From Tildeniella torsiva UHER 1998/13D (GTDB taxonomy: Bacteria > Cyanobacteriota > Cyanobacteriia > Phormidesmidales > Phormidesmidaceae), in contig JAHHIH010000002.1 of NCBI GenBank assembly GCA_019358835.1, forward strand, positions 310,001 through 374,000: 64,000 nucleotides of DNA. Direction: 5' to 3'. Below the pieces are notes generated by a model that saw nothing but the letters and a program-made list of their open reading frames with translations, was not told the origin of the DNA and searched no databases. This document shows positions 51,767 to 59,803 of the stretch, piece by piece. The position numbers and the translations under genes are program-made. Within the stretch, counting starts at the first letter, position 1. The number at the start of each line of letters is the position of its first letter.

Positions 51767-52495
51767 TTAGATGTCTTTAGGTTTCTCTAGGGTGTGGGCA
51801 GCGGTGACGAGGGTGAGCGCCGCTAAAGGTGCTGTGACGGCCCGCAGAATGTGAGGCCCCAGAGAAACCGGCTGAAAGCCAGCCGCGATCGCCCCCTCCA
51901 CCTCAGCCTCTGTCCAGCCTCCCTCGGGGCCAGTAGCAATCACGGCGGGGATAGTGCGATCGCTGGCCTGAGCCACCGCCAGCAGATGGGGCGCGTTCCC
52001 GCGAGCAACGCAGAGCCATCGATTTCCCTCGATCGCCTGCTTGAGGTAGTCCCGCCAGGGCACAGGGGCAAGAATTTGGGGCAGCAGCAGCCGTTCCGAC
52101 TGTTCGGTTGCCTCGGCGGCGATGCGCTGCCAGCGCTCTAGCTTCTTGGGGTTGGGCTGGTGCAGGGTGCGATCGCTGATTACCGGCTGTAGCGTGCTCA
52201 CCCCCAGCTCCGTGGTCTGACGCACGACATCGTCAAAGCCGCTGCCCTTGGGGAGGGCGATCGCCAGGGTAATCGAAGCCTGGGTCGCTGAGGATGGGGC
52301 GGGTAGGGGGGCGATCGCGGCCACATCTGGCTGTGCTGTCAGAGTAGCTATCCACTGCTGCCCCTGGCCGTCGAGGGCCACAAACTGCTGCCCAGCCCCC
52401 AACCGCAGCACTCGGTACAGGTAGTGCTGCTGGGTGCTGCTCAGACAAAGCTGGTCAGCAATCACCTGATCAGGCTCAACCATTAATCGCTGCAC
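51767..52495 (-). CDS. rsmE: 16S rRNA (uracil-1498-N3)-methyltransferase
   Basis: A 242-residue SPOUT-fold methyltransferase. The N-terminal PUA-like part has HYLYRVLRLGAGQQFVALDG. The knot region has IALPKGSGFDDVVRQTTELGV, VIATGPEGGWTEAEVEGA and LGPHILRAVTAPLAAL. The last motif usually reads RILRxETA; here it is HILRAVTA, a small deviation at the SAM-binding knot. It lies upstream of furA on the same strand with 114 bp between them. Confidence 0.93.
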   Translation of the reverse strand: MQRLMVEPDQVIADQLCLSSTQQHYLYRVLRLGAGQQFVALDGQGQQWIATLTAQPDVAAIAPLPAPSSATQASITLAIALPKGSGFDDVVRQTTELGVSTLQPVISDRTLHQPNPKKLERWQRIAAEATEQSERLLLPQILAPVPWRDYLKQAIEGNRWLCVARGNAPHLLAVAQASDRTIPAVIATGPEGGWTEAEVEGAIAAGFQPVSLGPHILRAVTAPLAALTLVTAAHTLEKPKDI

Positions 52496-52552
52496 CGCTT
52501 CTCCTATTTCTTGTCACCGCCTTAACTCTTATACCGCAACCCCAAAAACTAA

Positions 52553-52588
52553 GGCCCCCAGCTCGAAAGCTGGAGGCCCTGGTTTTTT
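52553..52588. terminator. Hairpin terminator after the flavoprotein gene
   Basis: The arms GGCCCCCAGCT / AGCTGGAGGCC (one mismatch) flank CGAA. A T-tract lies to the right on the plus strand, and an A-rich AAAAACTAA to the left gives Ts on the minus strand. It can end the minus-strand flavoprotein transcript. The 175 bp between it and 52764 shows no gene. Confidence 0.75.
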
Positions 52589-52763
52589 AGATGGTTCAGT
52601 ATAGTACGTCCCTTATAAGAGCTTTGCGGCTCATGACCAATGTAAGGGAATCTACGTAAAGAAGAAATAAGCTCTATGTGAAGTTCTTCCAAGTTTCTTC
52701 GGTATTTACCTAGGTGGCGGTGCTATCCCTTGAGCTGTGGGCGTTTTATCCCTCGGTTCTAAA

Positions 52764-54191
52764 TTAGCTCCAGGAGCGCAGCACCCCAAACACCTTCGAC
52801 AATATCCCCTGAAGCCGGGCATTTTTGGCGTACTTCTGCTTCGTCAGCTGAAGCGCCGCCTTGCTGTTCACCTCCGCCAGGGTGGGGTAAATGTGAATCA
52901 TACTGGTCAGCGCGCCGACCTTGAGGTTGTTGCTCATGGCCAGCACAATTTCGTGGATCAGCTCCCCGGCGTGGGGGCCAACCAGGTGGGCACCGAGAAT
53001 TTCGCCATTGCTGCGGGTGATGATTTTGCCAAACCCTTGGCCAGCGGCCTCTGCCAGGGCGCGATCGACCCCGTCAAAGCCTTGCTTGAGCACATACACA
53101 TCGTTGTAGCGATCGCGGGCTTGAGCCTCGGTTAGGCCCACCCGCGCCAGTTCAGGGTCAGTGAATGTGGCCCAGGGTATGACCCGATAGTCAGCGGTTT
53201 TGGTAGGAAACAGCAGGGCGTTTTGCATCGCCACAGCCCCCTCGTAGCCCGCCACGTGAGTAAACTGACAGCCGCCAATTACATCCCCGGCGGCGTAGAT
53301 GCGGGAGTTGGTGGTTTGCAGCTTGGAGTTCACGGTAATGCCCTCCTTGCCTACGGCGACCCCAGCGGCCTCCAGATTCAGCGAATCGACGTTGGGTACT
53401 CGGCCTGCCGCCAGCAAAATGTCGTCAACCATCACGGTGCCGTTGGTGGTGTGCACATGCTTTTTGCCGTCGATCACCTCGACTCGCTGGGCGCGGGTGC
53501 CTTTGAGAATGCGGACACCATCTTTCTCCATTTGCGCCTGCACCACGGCGGCGGCTTCCGGCTCCTCTTTCGGCAGAATGTGGTCTTGACCGCCGATTAG
53601 GGTGACCTCGGTGCCCAGGCGGGCGAAGGCTTGGCCCAGCTCACAGCCAATGGGGCCAGCCCCAATTACCGCCAGAGATTGCGGCTGGTGTTTGAGGGAA
53701 AACACCGTCAGGTTGGTGATATAACCCGCTTGCTCTAGCCCCTCAATCTTGGGGTTGGCCGGGCGCGAGCCGGTAGCGATGATGTAGCTGCGGGCCTTGA
53801 GGGCGCGACCGTTGACGGTAAACGTGCGGGAGTCGGTGAATTCGCCTTTGCCGTAGATAACTTCGACCCCCAGCGACTCAAAGCGCTCGGTGGAGTCGTG
53901 CACCTGAATGGTGTCGATCACCCGGTGCACGTGGCCTAGGGCGGCCTGGAAGTCAATTTTTTCGAGCCGGGTATGAACGCCAAACTCGGGGCCGCGCGAG
54001 ACCTCATGGGCTACCCGCGACGCGTGGATGAGGGATTTGCTGGGCACGCAGCCGTAGTGCAGGCAGTCGCCGCCGAGGCGGTCTTCTCGTTCGACTAGAG
54101 CGACTTTGGCTTTGAGCTGGGCTCCGGCGCTAGCGGCGACCAGCCCGGCAGAACCGCCGCCAATAATGACCAAATCGTAGTCAACGGCCAT
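52764..54191 (-). CDS. Mercuric reductase-like pyridine nucleotide-disulfide oxidoreductase
   Basis: A 475-residue FAD/NAD(P)H enzyme of the lipoamide dehydrogenase/mercuric reductase group. It has LVIIGGGSAGLVAASAGA, the redox pair in GGDCLHYGCVPSKSL, AVIGAGPIGCELGQAFARLG for NAD(P) binding, and RIYAAGDVIGG. The N-terminal HMA domain and the C-terminal vicinal Cys pair of true MerA are both missing. Mercury reduction is therefore doubtful, and another disulfide or quinone substrate is likely. The C-terminal helix region is longer than in LpdA. It stands alone. Confidence 0.88.
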   Translation of the reverse strand: MAVDYDLVIIGGGSAGLVAASAGAQLKAKVALVEREDRLGGDCLHYGCVPSKSLIHASRVAHEVSRGPEFGVHTRLEKIDFQAALGHVHRVIDTIQVHDSTERFESLGVEVIYGKGEFTDSRTFTVNGRALKARSYIIATGSRPANPKIEGLEQAGYITNLTVFSLKHQPQSLAVIGAGPIGCELGQAFARLGTEVTLIGGQDHILPKEEPEAAAVVQAQMEKDGVRILKGTRAQRVEVIDGKKHVHTTNGTVMVDDILLAAGRVPNVDSLNLEAAGVAVGKEGITVNSKLQTTNSRIYAAGDVIGGCQFTHVAGYEGAVAMQNALLFPTKTADYRVIPWATFTDPELARVGLTEAQARDRYNDVYVLKQGFDGVDRALAEAAGQGFGKIITRSNGEILGAHLVGPHAGELIHEIVLAMSNNLKVGALTSMIHIYPTLAEVNSKAALQLTKQKYAKNARLQGILSKVFGVLRSWS

Positions 54192-54384
54192 GGTAGTCTC
54201 CTTGCCCTGGGGTGCTGATTGGGAATGCGTTTAGGTCAGTTTCCCTAGAGAATAGGCAAAAAGTCTGAGGTATGGCTGAGATGGGCTGAAATAAGGGTTC
54301 AGGCTGGGGAGGACAAGAGAAACAGGAAGAAGGAAGAACGAATGGGGATTCGTTTTGAAGGGTACTTGTTTCCTCAGCAATTTC

Positions 54385-55116
54385 CTATAGGCCCAGGACG
54401 CCTAGTTCATGCTGGCGGGGCACGATGTCGAGGACATCGAGCTGGGCGCAGTATTGTAGGTCAGTTTCGTTGTTGAGGCGCAGCAGGCGCTGGCCGTGGC
54501 TGGCGTAGTGCATCAGGTCGAGCAGCTGGTCTTGCCACTGGAGGTAGAGGCTGACGGCGGCGATCGCCGCGTCATTCCCGGCCAGTTCCTTAAAGGTCTG
54601 CCCCGTCGCGGCAATAATGCCGTGGATGATGGCCCCAGCACAGACGGTGTCTTCTAATGAATAGGTGCCCTCCCAGCCCGAGCCGACAATCCACACGGTC
54701 TCAGGGTTGTGGCTAAGCAAGAAATTCACCACCGCCTGGCGAGTGGTGAGGGCGGCGGTGATCACCGTGGGGGCGTGCTCGATGCGCTTGAGGCAGCGGG
54801 TGCCGTTGGTGGTGCTCATAAACAGGCGCTTGCCCCCCGACCGCTCAGGAGAGTGATCGAGCGGCGAGTTGCCAAGGTCGCAGCCCTCGACTTTGCCGCC
54901 ACCCCGTTCGCCTGCCCGCAGCCGCTTGTCGGTGGGCCAGGTTTCGCTGGTGGTGAGCAGGTCGTCGATGTCGCTAAACACTTGAATGGCCTCGGCCCCC
55001 GCCGCTAAGGCTGCGGCCATGGTGGTGGTGGCGCGCAGCACGTCGATGGCAATCGCACAGTCGGGTGCGCCCTGCTCAGGCACTTCTTCAGGGGTATGGA
55101 ATAGAAATAGTTTCAC
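54385..55116 (-). CDS. ComB family 2-phosphosulfolactate phosphatase-like protein
   Basis: A 243-residue protein of the ComB fold. [61 protein letters not shown] and the [10 protein letters not shown] region match the family. ComB removes phosphate from phosphosulfolactate in methanogens. Cyanobacteria lack coenzyme M, so the cyanobacterial homologues probably act on another phosphorylated acid. The catalytic Cys/Asp pattern appears kept. Confidence 0.88.
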   Translation of the reverse strand: MKLFLFHTPEEVPEQGAPDCAIAIDVLRATTTMAAALAAGAEAIQVFSDIDDLLTTSETWPTDKRLRAGERGGGKVEGCDLGNSPLDHSPERSGGKRLFMSTTNGTRCLKRIEHAPTVITAALTTRQAVVNFLLSHNPETVWIVGSGWEGTYSLEDTVCAGAIIHGIIAATGQTFKELAGNDAAIAAVSLYLQWQDQLLDLMHYASHGQRLLRLNNETDLQYCAQLDVLDIVPRQHELGVLGL

Positions 55117-55206
55117 GGCGTAGAAATTTACTTAGGGGTTAATGATCGGGAGCGGGGCGCCAGGCGGGGGTAACAACTCATTCTATGCGGGGAGTTGTCG
55201 CATTTC

Positions 55207-55239
55207 TCAAAAAAAGGAGCACCCCTAGGGGCGCTCCTT
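55207..55239 (-). terminator. Terminator of the DUF4912 gene
   Basis: The stem AAGGAGC...GCTCCTT with an inner CCCCTAGGGG has a 7-base A-tract on its left, giving Ts on the minus strand. It lies 32 bp after the DUF4912 stop. Confidence 0.88.
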
Positions 55240-55270
55240 AACTTGTGATTCTGCCGTTAAGCGAGGCAGC

Positions 55271-56608
55271 CTAGGGCAGCCACTCCAACACCGCTTCGTC
55301 TTTGGTATTGGTGTGGCGCGAGGGGGTAGCGCGATCGAAGGTCATGTGGATGGCGCGAGTTTGCTCGCCATCCGCCGCTACCGCCATGATTGGATAGTCG
55401 ATATTGCCGTCCTGGAACGACATTTGGAACCGGAAGGTGCCGTCGGAGTTGAGCTTGATCGGCTGCCCGCCAATGGTGACGGTGGCATCGGGCTCGGTGG
55501 CCCCGTAGACGATCAGCTCGGCATCGGCCACCAGCCAGAACTTGCGAGGGCGAATGGGCGGCGCGGAGGCCGAGAAGCCCGCCCCCGACATGGTGAGCCC
55601 AGCGCCCGACATGGTGAAGCCCGCCCCCGACATGGTGAGTTCGTTAAAGGCCCCAATGCCTGACCCGATGCCCGACATAGTAGGCACCCCAGCAGCGGCA
55701 CCAGGAACGGCCCACAGCCCGGCTCCGGAGGGGAACACGTAGGAGCTAACGGCCTTTTCAGGAGCCATGGAAGCGGGCACATGCTGCATGGAGCCAAAGA
55801 GTGACCCGGCGACCCGCTGAGCCTCGGTCGATTGGGTCATGGCGTAGATTTCGTCGTAGATGGCGTTGGCGCTTTCGGCGGCCCGCTGGCTGGGGTGCTT
55901 GAGCGCGGCTACCGTCTTGCCGCGCAGGTCGGCCTGCCAATCGACGGTGACAAAGTGGTCTTCGACCCAGTCGGAGGGGTAGACCGGGGGAATGTGGACG
56001 GGCAGGGAGCGGGCCAGCACCAGCCAGCGGCCATCGTTGCAGAGGTAGCCGATCTCGGCCACGTAGTCGCGATCGCTCACCGGAATCGGCAGGTACCACT
56101 CCCGCGCCATTTCGTCGCACTCGTACTGCTGTAGGCTGTGGGGCGTCTGCGACATAAAGTTAATGTCGGTGACGTCGTAGAAGCGCAGCGCCAGCCGCGA
56201 ACCGCCCTGCCGCCGCAGCTCATCTTTGTGGGTGTGGGGAATATCCCAGTAGCAATAGGCCCACTGGGGGTCGCGGGGCATGAGCACAATGCGGCTTTCG
56301 CCGTAGCCGCTGGGTAAGTCAGCCAAACCCTCATCGACGGTGGCCAGCACCTCAACTGGGGGCGGCGATGGGGCCGTGTAGGCGGGAGTTGCCCCAGCGG
56401 TAACGCCGGCCATAGCGGGTACCGCCGCTGGCACCTTTGGGACGGCAACTGCCGCTGCCCCCAAGCCACGCTTGGCATCAATGGCCTGAATTGCTTCAAT
56501 CAGCTCGGTCTTGCGCATGCGGCTGTAGCGAGACACTTCGTATTCACTGGCCACCTTGCGGAGCTGCCGTAGGGTCATTTCTTCTAAGGGTGGGCGGGGG
56601 GAAGACAT
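55271..56608 (-). CDS. DUF4912 protein with Rho-N-like domain
   Basis: A 445-residue protein. Residues ~7-46 resemble the Rho N-terminal RNA/DNA-binding (SAP-like) fold (LEEMTLRQLRKVASEYEV, MRKTELIEAI). DUF4912 follows from about 105 (RIVLMPRDPQWAYCYWDIP). A glycine-rich insert near 315-345 has the heptad TMSGAGF/L repeated three times, encoded by 21-bp repeats. A second beta domain near the end reads FWLVADAELIVYGATEPDATV. The family is common in cyanobacteria and some thermophiles; its role is unknown. A nucleic-acid link is suggested only by the first domain. Confidence 0.85.
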   Translation of the reverse strand: MSSPRPPLEEMTLRQLRKVASEYEVSRYSRMRKTELIEAIQAIDAKRGLGAAAVAVPKVPAAVPAMAGVTAGATPAYTAPSPPPVEVLATVDEGLADLPSGYGESRIVLMPRDPQWAYCYWDIPHTHKDELRRQGGSRLALRFYDVTDINFMSQTPHSLQQYECDEMAREWYLPIPVSDRDYVAEIGYLCNDGRWLVLARSLPVHIPPVYPSDWVEDHFVTVDWQADLRGKTVAALKHPSQRAAESANAIYDEIYAMTQSTEAQRVAGSLFGSMQHVPASMAPEKAVSSYVFPSGAGLWAVPGAAAGVPTMSGIGSGIGAFNELTMSGAGFTMSGAGLTMSGAGFSASAPPIRPRKFWLVADAELIVYGATEPDATVTIGGQPIKLNSDGTFRFQMSFQDGNIDYPIMAVAADGEQTRAIHMTFDRATPSRHTNTKDEAVLEWLP

Positions 56609-56864
56609 AAAGCACTCTCCTCATAGAAACCAGGATGACAGACGATCAATCACGACAGGCCGAAGGGAATAGCCAGCAGCGGAGAAAAGTTTACCCGATC
56701 CCGCGAACAGGATAGGGACTCTTCGCCCAAAGTCTTTCCGCCTAGCTGCCGGGCTTCAGGTTCAGGTGGGGATCAACCGTTGCCCCGTAGCATGACAAAA
56801 ACTACCGCTGGGATCAAGCCCCTGACAAGGCTTTTCTGGCTCTAACAGCGAGAGAGTAGGGGTT

Positions 56865-56906
56865 CGGGGATCAATTTGTCAGGATATCCTGACAAATTGA
56901 TCCCCG
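56865..56906. repeat. Perfect 42-bp palindrome
   Basis: CGGGGATCAATTTGTCAGGA(T) and its exact reverse complement meet with no loop. It lies in the 491-bp gap between the DUF4912 gene and the DUF2993 gene, which are divergent. No T-tract follows it. Confidence 0.9.
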
Positions 56907-57032
56907 TGAGTATTTTTACGTCAGGGATTTTTGATATTCGGCGGTGGCTGGAGAGTGCAGCGCGGGGTCGCCATGCTGAAGTCTCGTTCTCCAACTAGGG
57001 GTGCTTCCCCTGTTAGAGTTTGGGAAGCCACG

Positions 57033-57075
57033 GTGATTGATGGCAGATCTCCCAGGGAGATCTGCCATCAATCAC
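57033..57075. repeat. 43-bp palindrome upstream of the DUF2993 gene
   Basis: Two perfect 21-bp arms, starting GTGATTGATGGCAGATCTCC, are separated by a single A. It ends 24 bp before the start codon at 57100, so it is probably in the 5' leader. The rest of the 491-bp gap, apart from this and the palindrome at 56865, shows no gene. Confidence 0.9.
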
Positions 57076-57099
57076 GGGCTGTGTTCTCTTAGCTCGCCT

Positions 57100-57867
57100 A
57101 TGACCTCTGACCCTGCTAATTCTGCCGACTCTACTGCCAAGGGCAGCCGCATCATCAGTCGGCTGCTGCCCCCCGCCATTCGCCTGTGGCTGCACACCCA
57201 GCTCGACCATTTAGACGGGCTAGAGTTTGCCATTGACGGCAAAGACCGTCAGATTTTGGGCGGCTACCTGCCGGGGGTGACCCTGGCGGCCCGCCAGGCG
57301 GTGTACCAGGGACTGCACGTCAGCCAGGCTGAGGTCAAAGCCACGGATATTCGCGTCAATTTGCCGCAGGTGCTGCGGGGTAAGCCCCTGCGGCTGTTGC
57401 AGCCTTTTCCGGTGGATGGGCAGGTGACGGTGCTGGCCGAGGATCTGCGCGCTTCTCTGGGTTCCCCACTGCTGGGCCAGGGGCTACGCGACGTGCTAAA
57501 ACAGCTGCTGGCCGGAGCGGTGTCTGAACAGCAGGTTCCCTTGGTGAACTGGCTGGGGGAGGGAGGCGAGTCTTCTGAGGTGGATATTGCCCTAGGGAGC
57601 GATCGCATGACTCTGCGCTGGCCAGGGGCATCCTTGAATAACGACGCACTGGAGCTAAGCCTGGGGCTGGCGATGCGGGATGGGCGGTGGCTGTGTCTAA
57701 AGCAGCCGGTGGCTACAGTGGTGCCCGCGACTGGAGAGCCGTCGTCGCCGATCGCATTAGATGAAATTGCCTTTGACCTGGGCTCAGAGGTCGATATTCG
57801 CCAGCTAGCCGTAACCCCCGCCGGTATTGACCTCGTGGGTATGGTGCAGGTGATTCCAGCTGACTAA
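57100..57867 (+). CDS. DUF2993 (LmeA-like) protein
   Basis: A 255-residue protein from ATG 57100. LPPAIRLWLHTQLDHLDGLEF, GYLPGVTLAARQAVYQGLHVSQ, and ATDIRVNLPQVLRGKPLRLL match the DUF2993/LmeA group of lipid-binding beta-rich proteins. There is no clear signal peptide in the N-terminal Ser/Asp-rich stretch. Cyanobacterial members are uncharacterised; a role in lipid handling is suggested by the family. The longer frame upstream overlaps the palindrome at 57033 and is not used. Confidence 0.85.
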   Translation: MTSDPANSADSTAKGSRIISRLLPPAIRLWLHTQLDHLDGLEFAIDGKDRQILGGYLPGVTLAARQAVYQGLHVSQAEVKATDIRVNLPQVLRGKPLRLLQPFPVDGQVTVLAEDLRASLGSPLLGQGLRDVLKQLLAGAVSEQQVPLVNWLGEGGESSEVDIALGSDRMTLRWPGASLNNDALELSLGLAMRDGRWLCLKQPVATVVPATGEPSSPIALDEIAFDLGSEVDIRQLAVTPAGIDLVGMVQVIPAD

Positions 57868-57915
57868 TCGAAGGAATTCCATGCCTGGCGCTGCGGAACT
57901 AGTCTGTGGGATGAA

Positions 57916-59325
57916 TCAACCCTTAGCCTTGGCTTTTTTCTCCGGGAAGTTGCGGGGTGGAATCGCCCGGCCTTCATAAAAGCGACGTTCTAAAATGCCC
58001 AGGCCCGCCCAGGCGGCGGCGGTGGCTAGGGGCAGTAGACCCAGCAGCATGGCGGCGAGACCAGTGAGGTTACCTGTGGCGATCGCGATCGGCAGCAGCG
58101 ACCAGGCTACCGCGCTCACCCCCAGCAGCCCCCAGCGCAGTCTTTGGATGCGATCTAGCGCCGTGCGACAGCTGTGGCAGTGCTGGGTGTGGGAGTGGTA
58201 GCGATCGAGCAGCGCGGTTGTGCTCAAGGCCGGTGGTAGGGATTGCCCAGGGAAGGGATCGGCCTCGAAGTCGCTGACCCAGTTGCGAAAGGCCAGCACG
58301 TAGCGATCGGCCTGGGTGGGCAGGTAGCAGGCCTGGGCGTAGGTGCGGTTGGCTTTCTCTAGCTCGCGCTCTTGCAGGTGCAGAAAAATCTGGTCGTCTT
58401 CGAGCACGCCGTTGTTGCCGATGTGGCTGTACCAGCGGGGGGTAAGGCCAATCACCGTGGCGGGCAGTTTCGACGAAAACTTAAAGGGAAAACGGGCAAA
58501 TAGCCGACATTCACCCTTGCGGATTGGGGTGGCGTAGACCACGGTGAGGGTGCGGCCAAACTGCTTGGAGGTGAGGTCGTGGTACATCAGCGCCGGGGCG
58601 ATGAAGTTGGTGTGCTGGGTACCTAGCTTGCCCTTGCGGGGGCCTTCGGGCCAGAGTCCCCGAAACCCCTGTTTTCCGGCGTCTAGAACGTCCATTTCCA
58701 TGGGGGCCGCGTTCTCTCGCTTGCCCACGGTTTTGTGGTGGGTGTAGGGAATGTGGCTGGCATCCAGCACGTTTTCGAGCAGGGTGAGGGCGTCGTAGGG
58801 CAGGTCGCGAAAGGTGTTGAGCATTACCCAGCCCTCGGGCTCTTCCTCCAACGGGTCAATGATCGGCACCTCTACCTGGGGGGCATTTTGGGCCTGGCCA
58901 GGATAGACAAACAGAAGTCCCTGGGCGATCGCCGTCGGCAGCGCCAGGGCACAGGCCCGCGCCGATTGGTTGCCCTGGCCACCGTCAGGCTGCTGGGGAA
59001 TGTGGGTGCAGGTGCCGTCGCCTGCAAACGCCCAGCCGTGGTAGGGGCACTCCAGCACTCCAGCTTCATTCACCCGCCCTTCAGAAAGGGGGGCGAGGCG
59101 GTGGGGGCATTTGTCTTCGAACACTCGCCAGGCTTGGCCCTGGGCATCCCACCAGATGACGATGCCGCGATCGAGCAGGGTGAAGCGGGTGGGCTGCAAC
59201 CGGTCGAGATCGGTCACGTAGGCCACGGGGTACCAGGCCTCGGCCCAGTCAAACCGAGCCGGGTCGGGGCCACCAGCGGCCAGGGCAGCGGTGGTGGCCT
59301 GGGGTGCGATCGCAAGAGAAGTCAT
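57916..59325 (-). CDS. Rieske non-heme iron oxygenase, pheophorbide a oxygenase (PaO)-like
   Basis: A 469-residue oxygenase. The Rieske site has C73-P-H75 and C93-PY-H96 (ECPYHGW). The mononuclear iron site is in ENVLDASHIPYTHH. The C-terminal CHSC motif and two hydrophobic helices (LLGVSAVAWSLLPIAIA, AAMLLGLLPLATAAAWAGL) match the PaO/Tic55/PTC52 group of membrane-bound plant and cyanobacterial enzymes. PaO opens the chlorophyll ring during breakdown. The cyanobacterial relatives act on unknown tetrapyrrole or other substrates. It has no neighbours linked to chlorophyll metabolism. Confidence 0.9.
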   Translation of the reverse strand: MTSLAIAPQATTAALAAGGPDPARFDWAEAWYPVAYVTDLDRLQPTRFTLLDRGIVIWWDAQGQAWRVFEDKCPHRLAPLSEGRVNEAGVLECPYHGWAFAGDGTCTHIPQQPDGGQGNQSARACALALPTAIAQGLLFVYPGQAQNAPQVEVPIIDPLEEEPEGWVMLNTFRDLPYDALTLLENVLDASHIPYTHHKTVGKRENAAPMEMDVLDAGKQGFRGLWPEGPRKGKLGTQHTNFIAPALMYHDLTSKQFGRTLTVVYATPIRKGECRLFARFPFKFSSKLPATVIGLTPRWYSHIGNNGVLEDDQIFLHLQERELEKANRTYAQACYLPTQADRYVLAFRNWVSDFEADPFPGQSLPPALSTTALLDRYHSHTQHCHSCRTALDRIQRLRWGLLGVSAVAWSLLPIAIATGNLTGLAAMLLGLLPLATAAAWAGLGILERRFYEGRAIPPRNFPEKKAKAKG

Positions 59326-59803
59326 GGGCGGTTCTAGCAGTAGACCATTCTCTTTACATTCTGCAATATTTTTAGGCTGGGGATCGGTTGCCAGGGCGAT
59401 CGCTGTCGATGGTCATGGGGGTTGGGGCGATCGCAGCTCTGCTTAAAAGGCCAATAAATAGTAGAATGCGCTAGGTATAGGCCATTTTTGAGATTTCAGT
59501 AGGCTTACCCAGGCTTTTTTAGCGGCTGTGGCTTAATTTAGAGCAAAATTATCTCAATTAGGTGCCTTCTTGCCGGTGGCACATCCCACCTTTCGGCATA
59601 GTGTAAGGCAGGTCTGGCCCATACCCGCCGCTCGATTTTTAAGCTACGGTAAAAAATTGACCTGGGGTTTGGGTCTGAGCCTCCTGGGTCAGCAGCGGAT
59701 TTTGAAACGGTGGTTCCCGATAGCCGATAGCGGTTGAATCAATGATGAGCACGGCAGGGTGATGGCTGATTGAGTACTGATTTTCTCTTGCTGTATCTGA
59801 CGC
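59326..59803. other. Divergent intergenic gap, no recognised feature
   Basis: A 478-bp gap between the Rieske oxygenase gene and the GGDEF gene. It has HIP1 sites, an AT-rich middle, and no frame, hairpin or operator I can support. It presumably carries the two divergent promoters. Confidence 0.5.

Noticed and set aside
52764-54191. True mercuric reductase and mercury-resistance locus
   Set aside because: The C-terminal Cys pair and HMA domain are missing, and no merR, merT or merP gene is nearby.
57013-57210. 65-codon minus-strand frame over the 57033 palindrome
   Set aside because: It covers the palindrome and the 5' end of the DUF2993 gene and has no family features.
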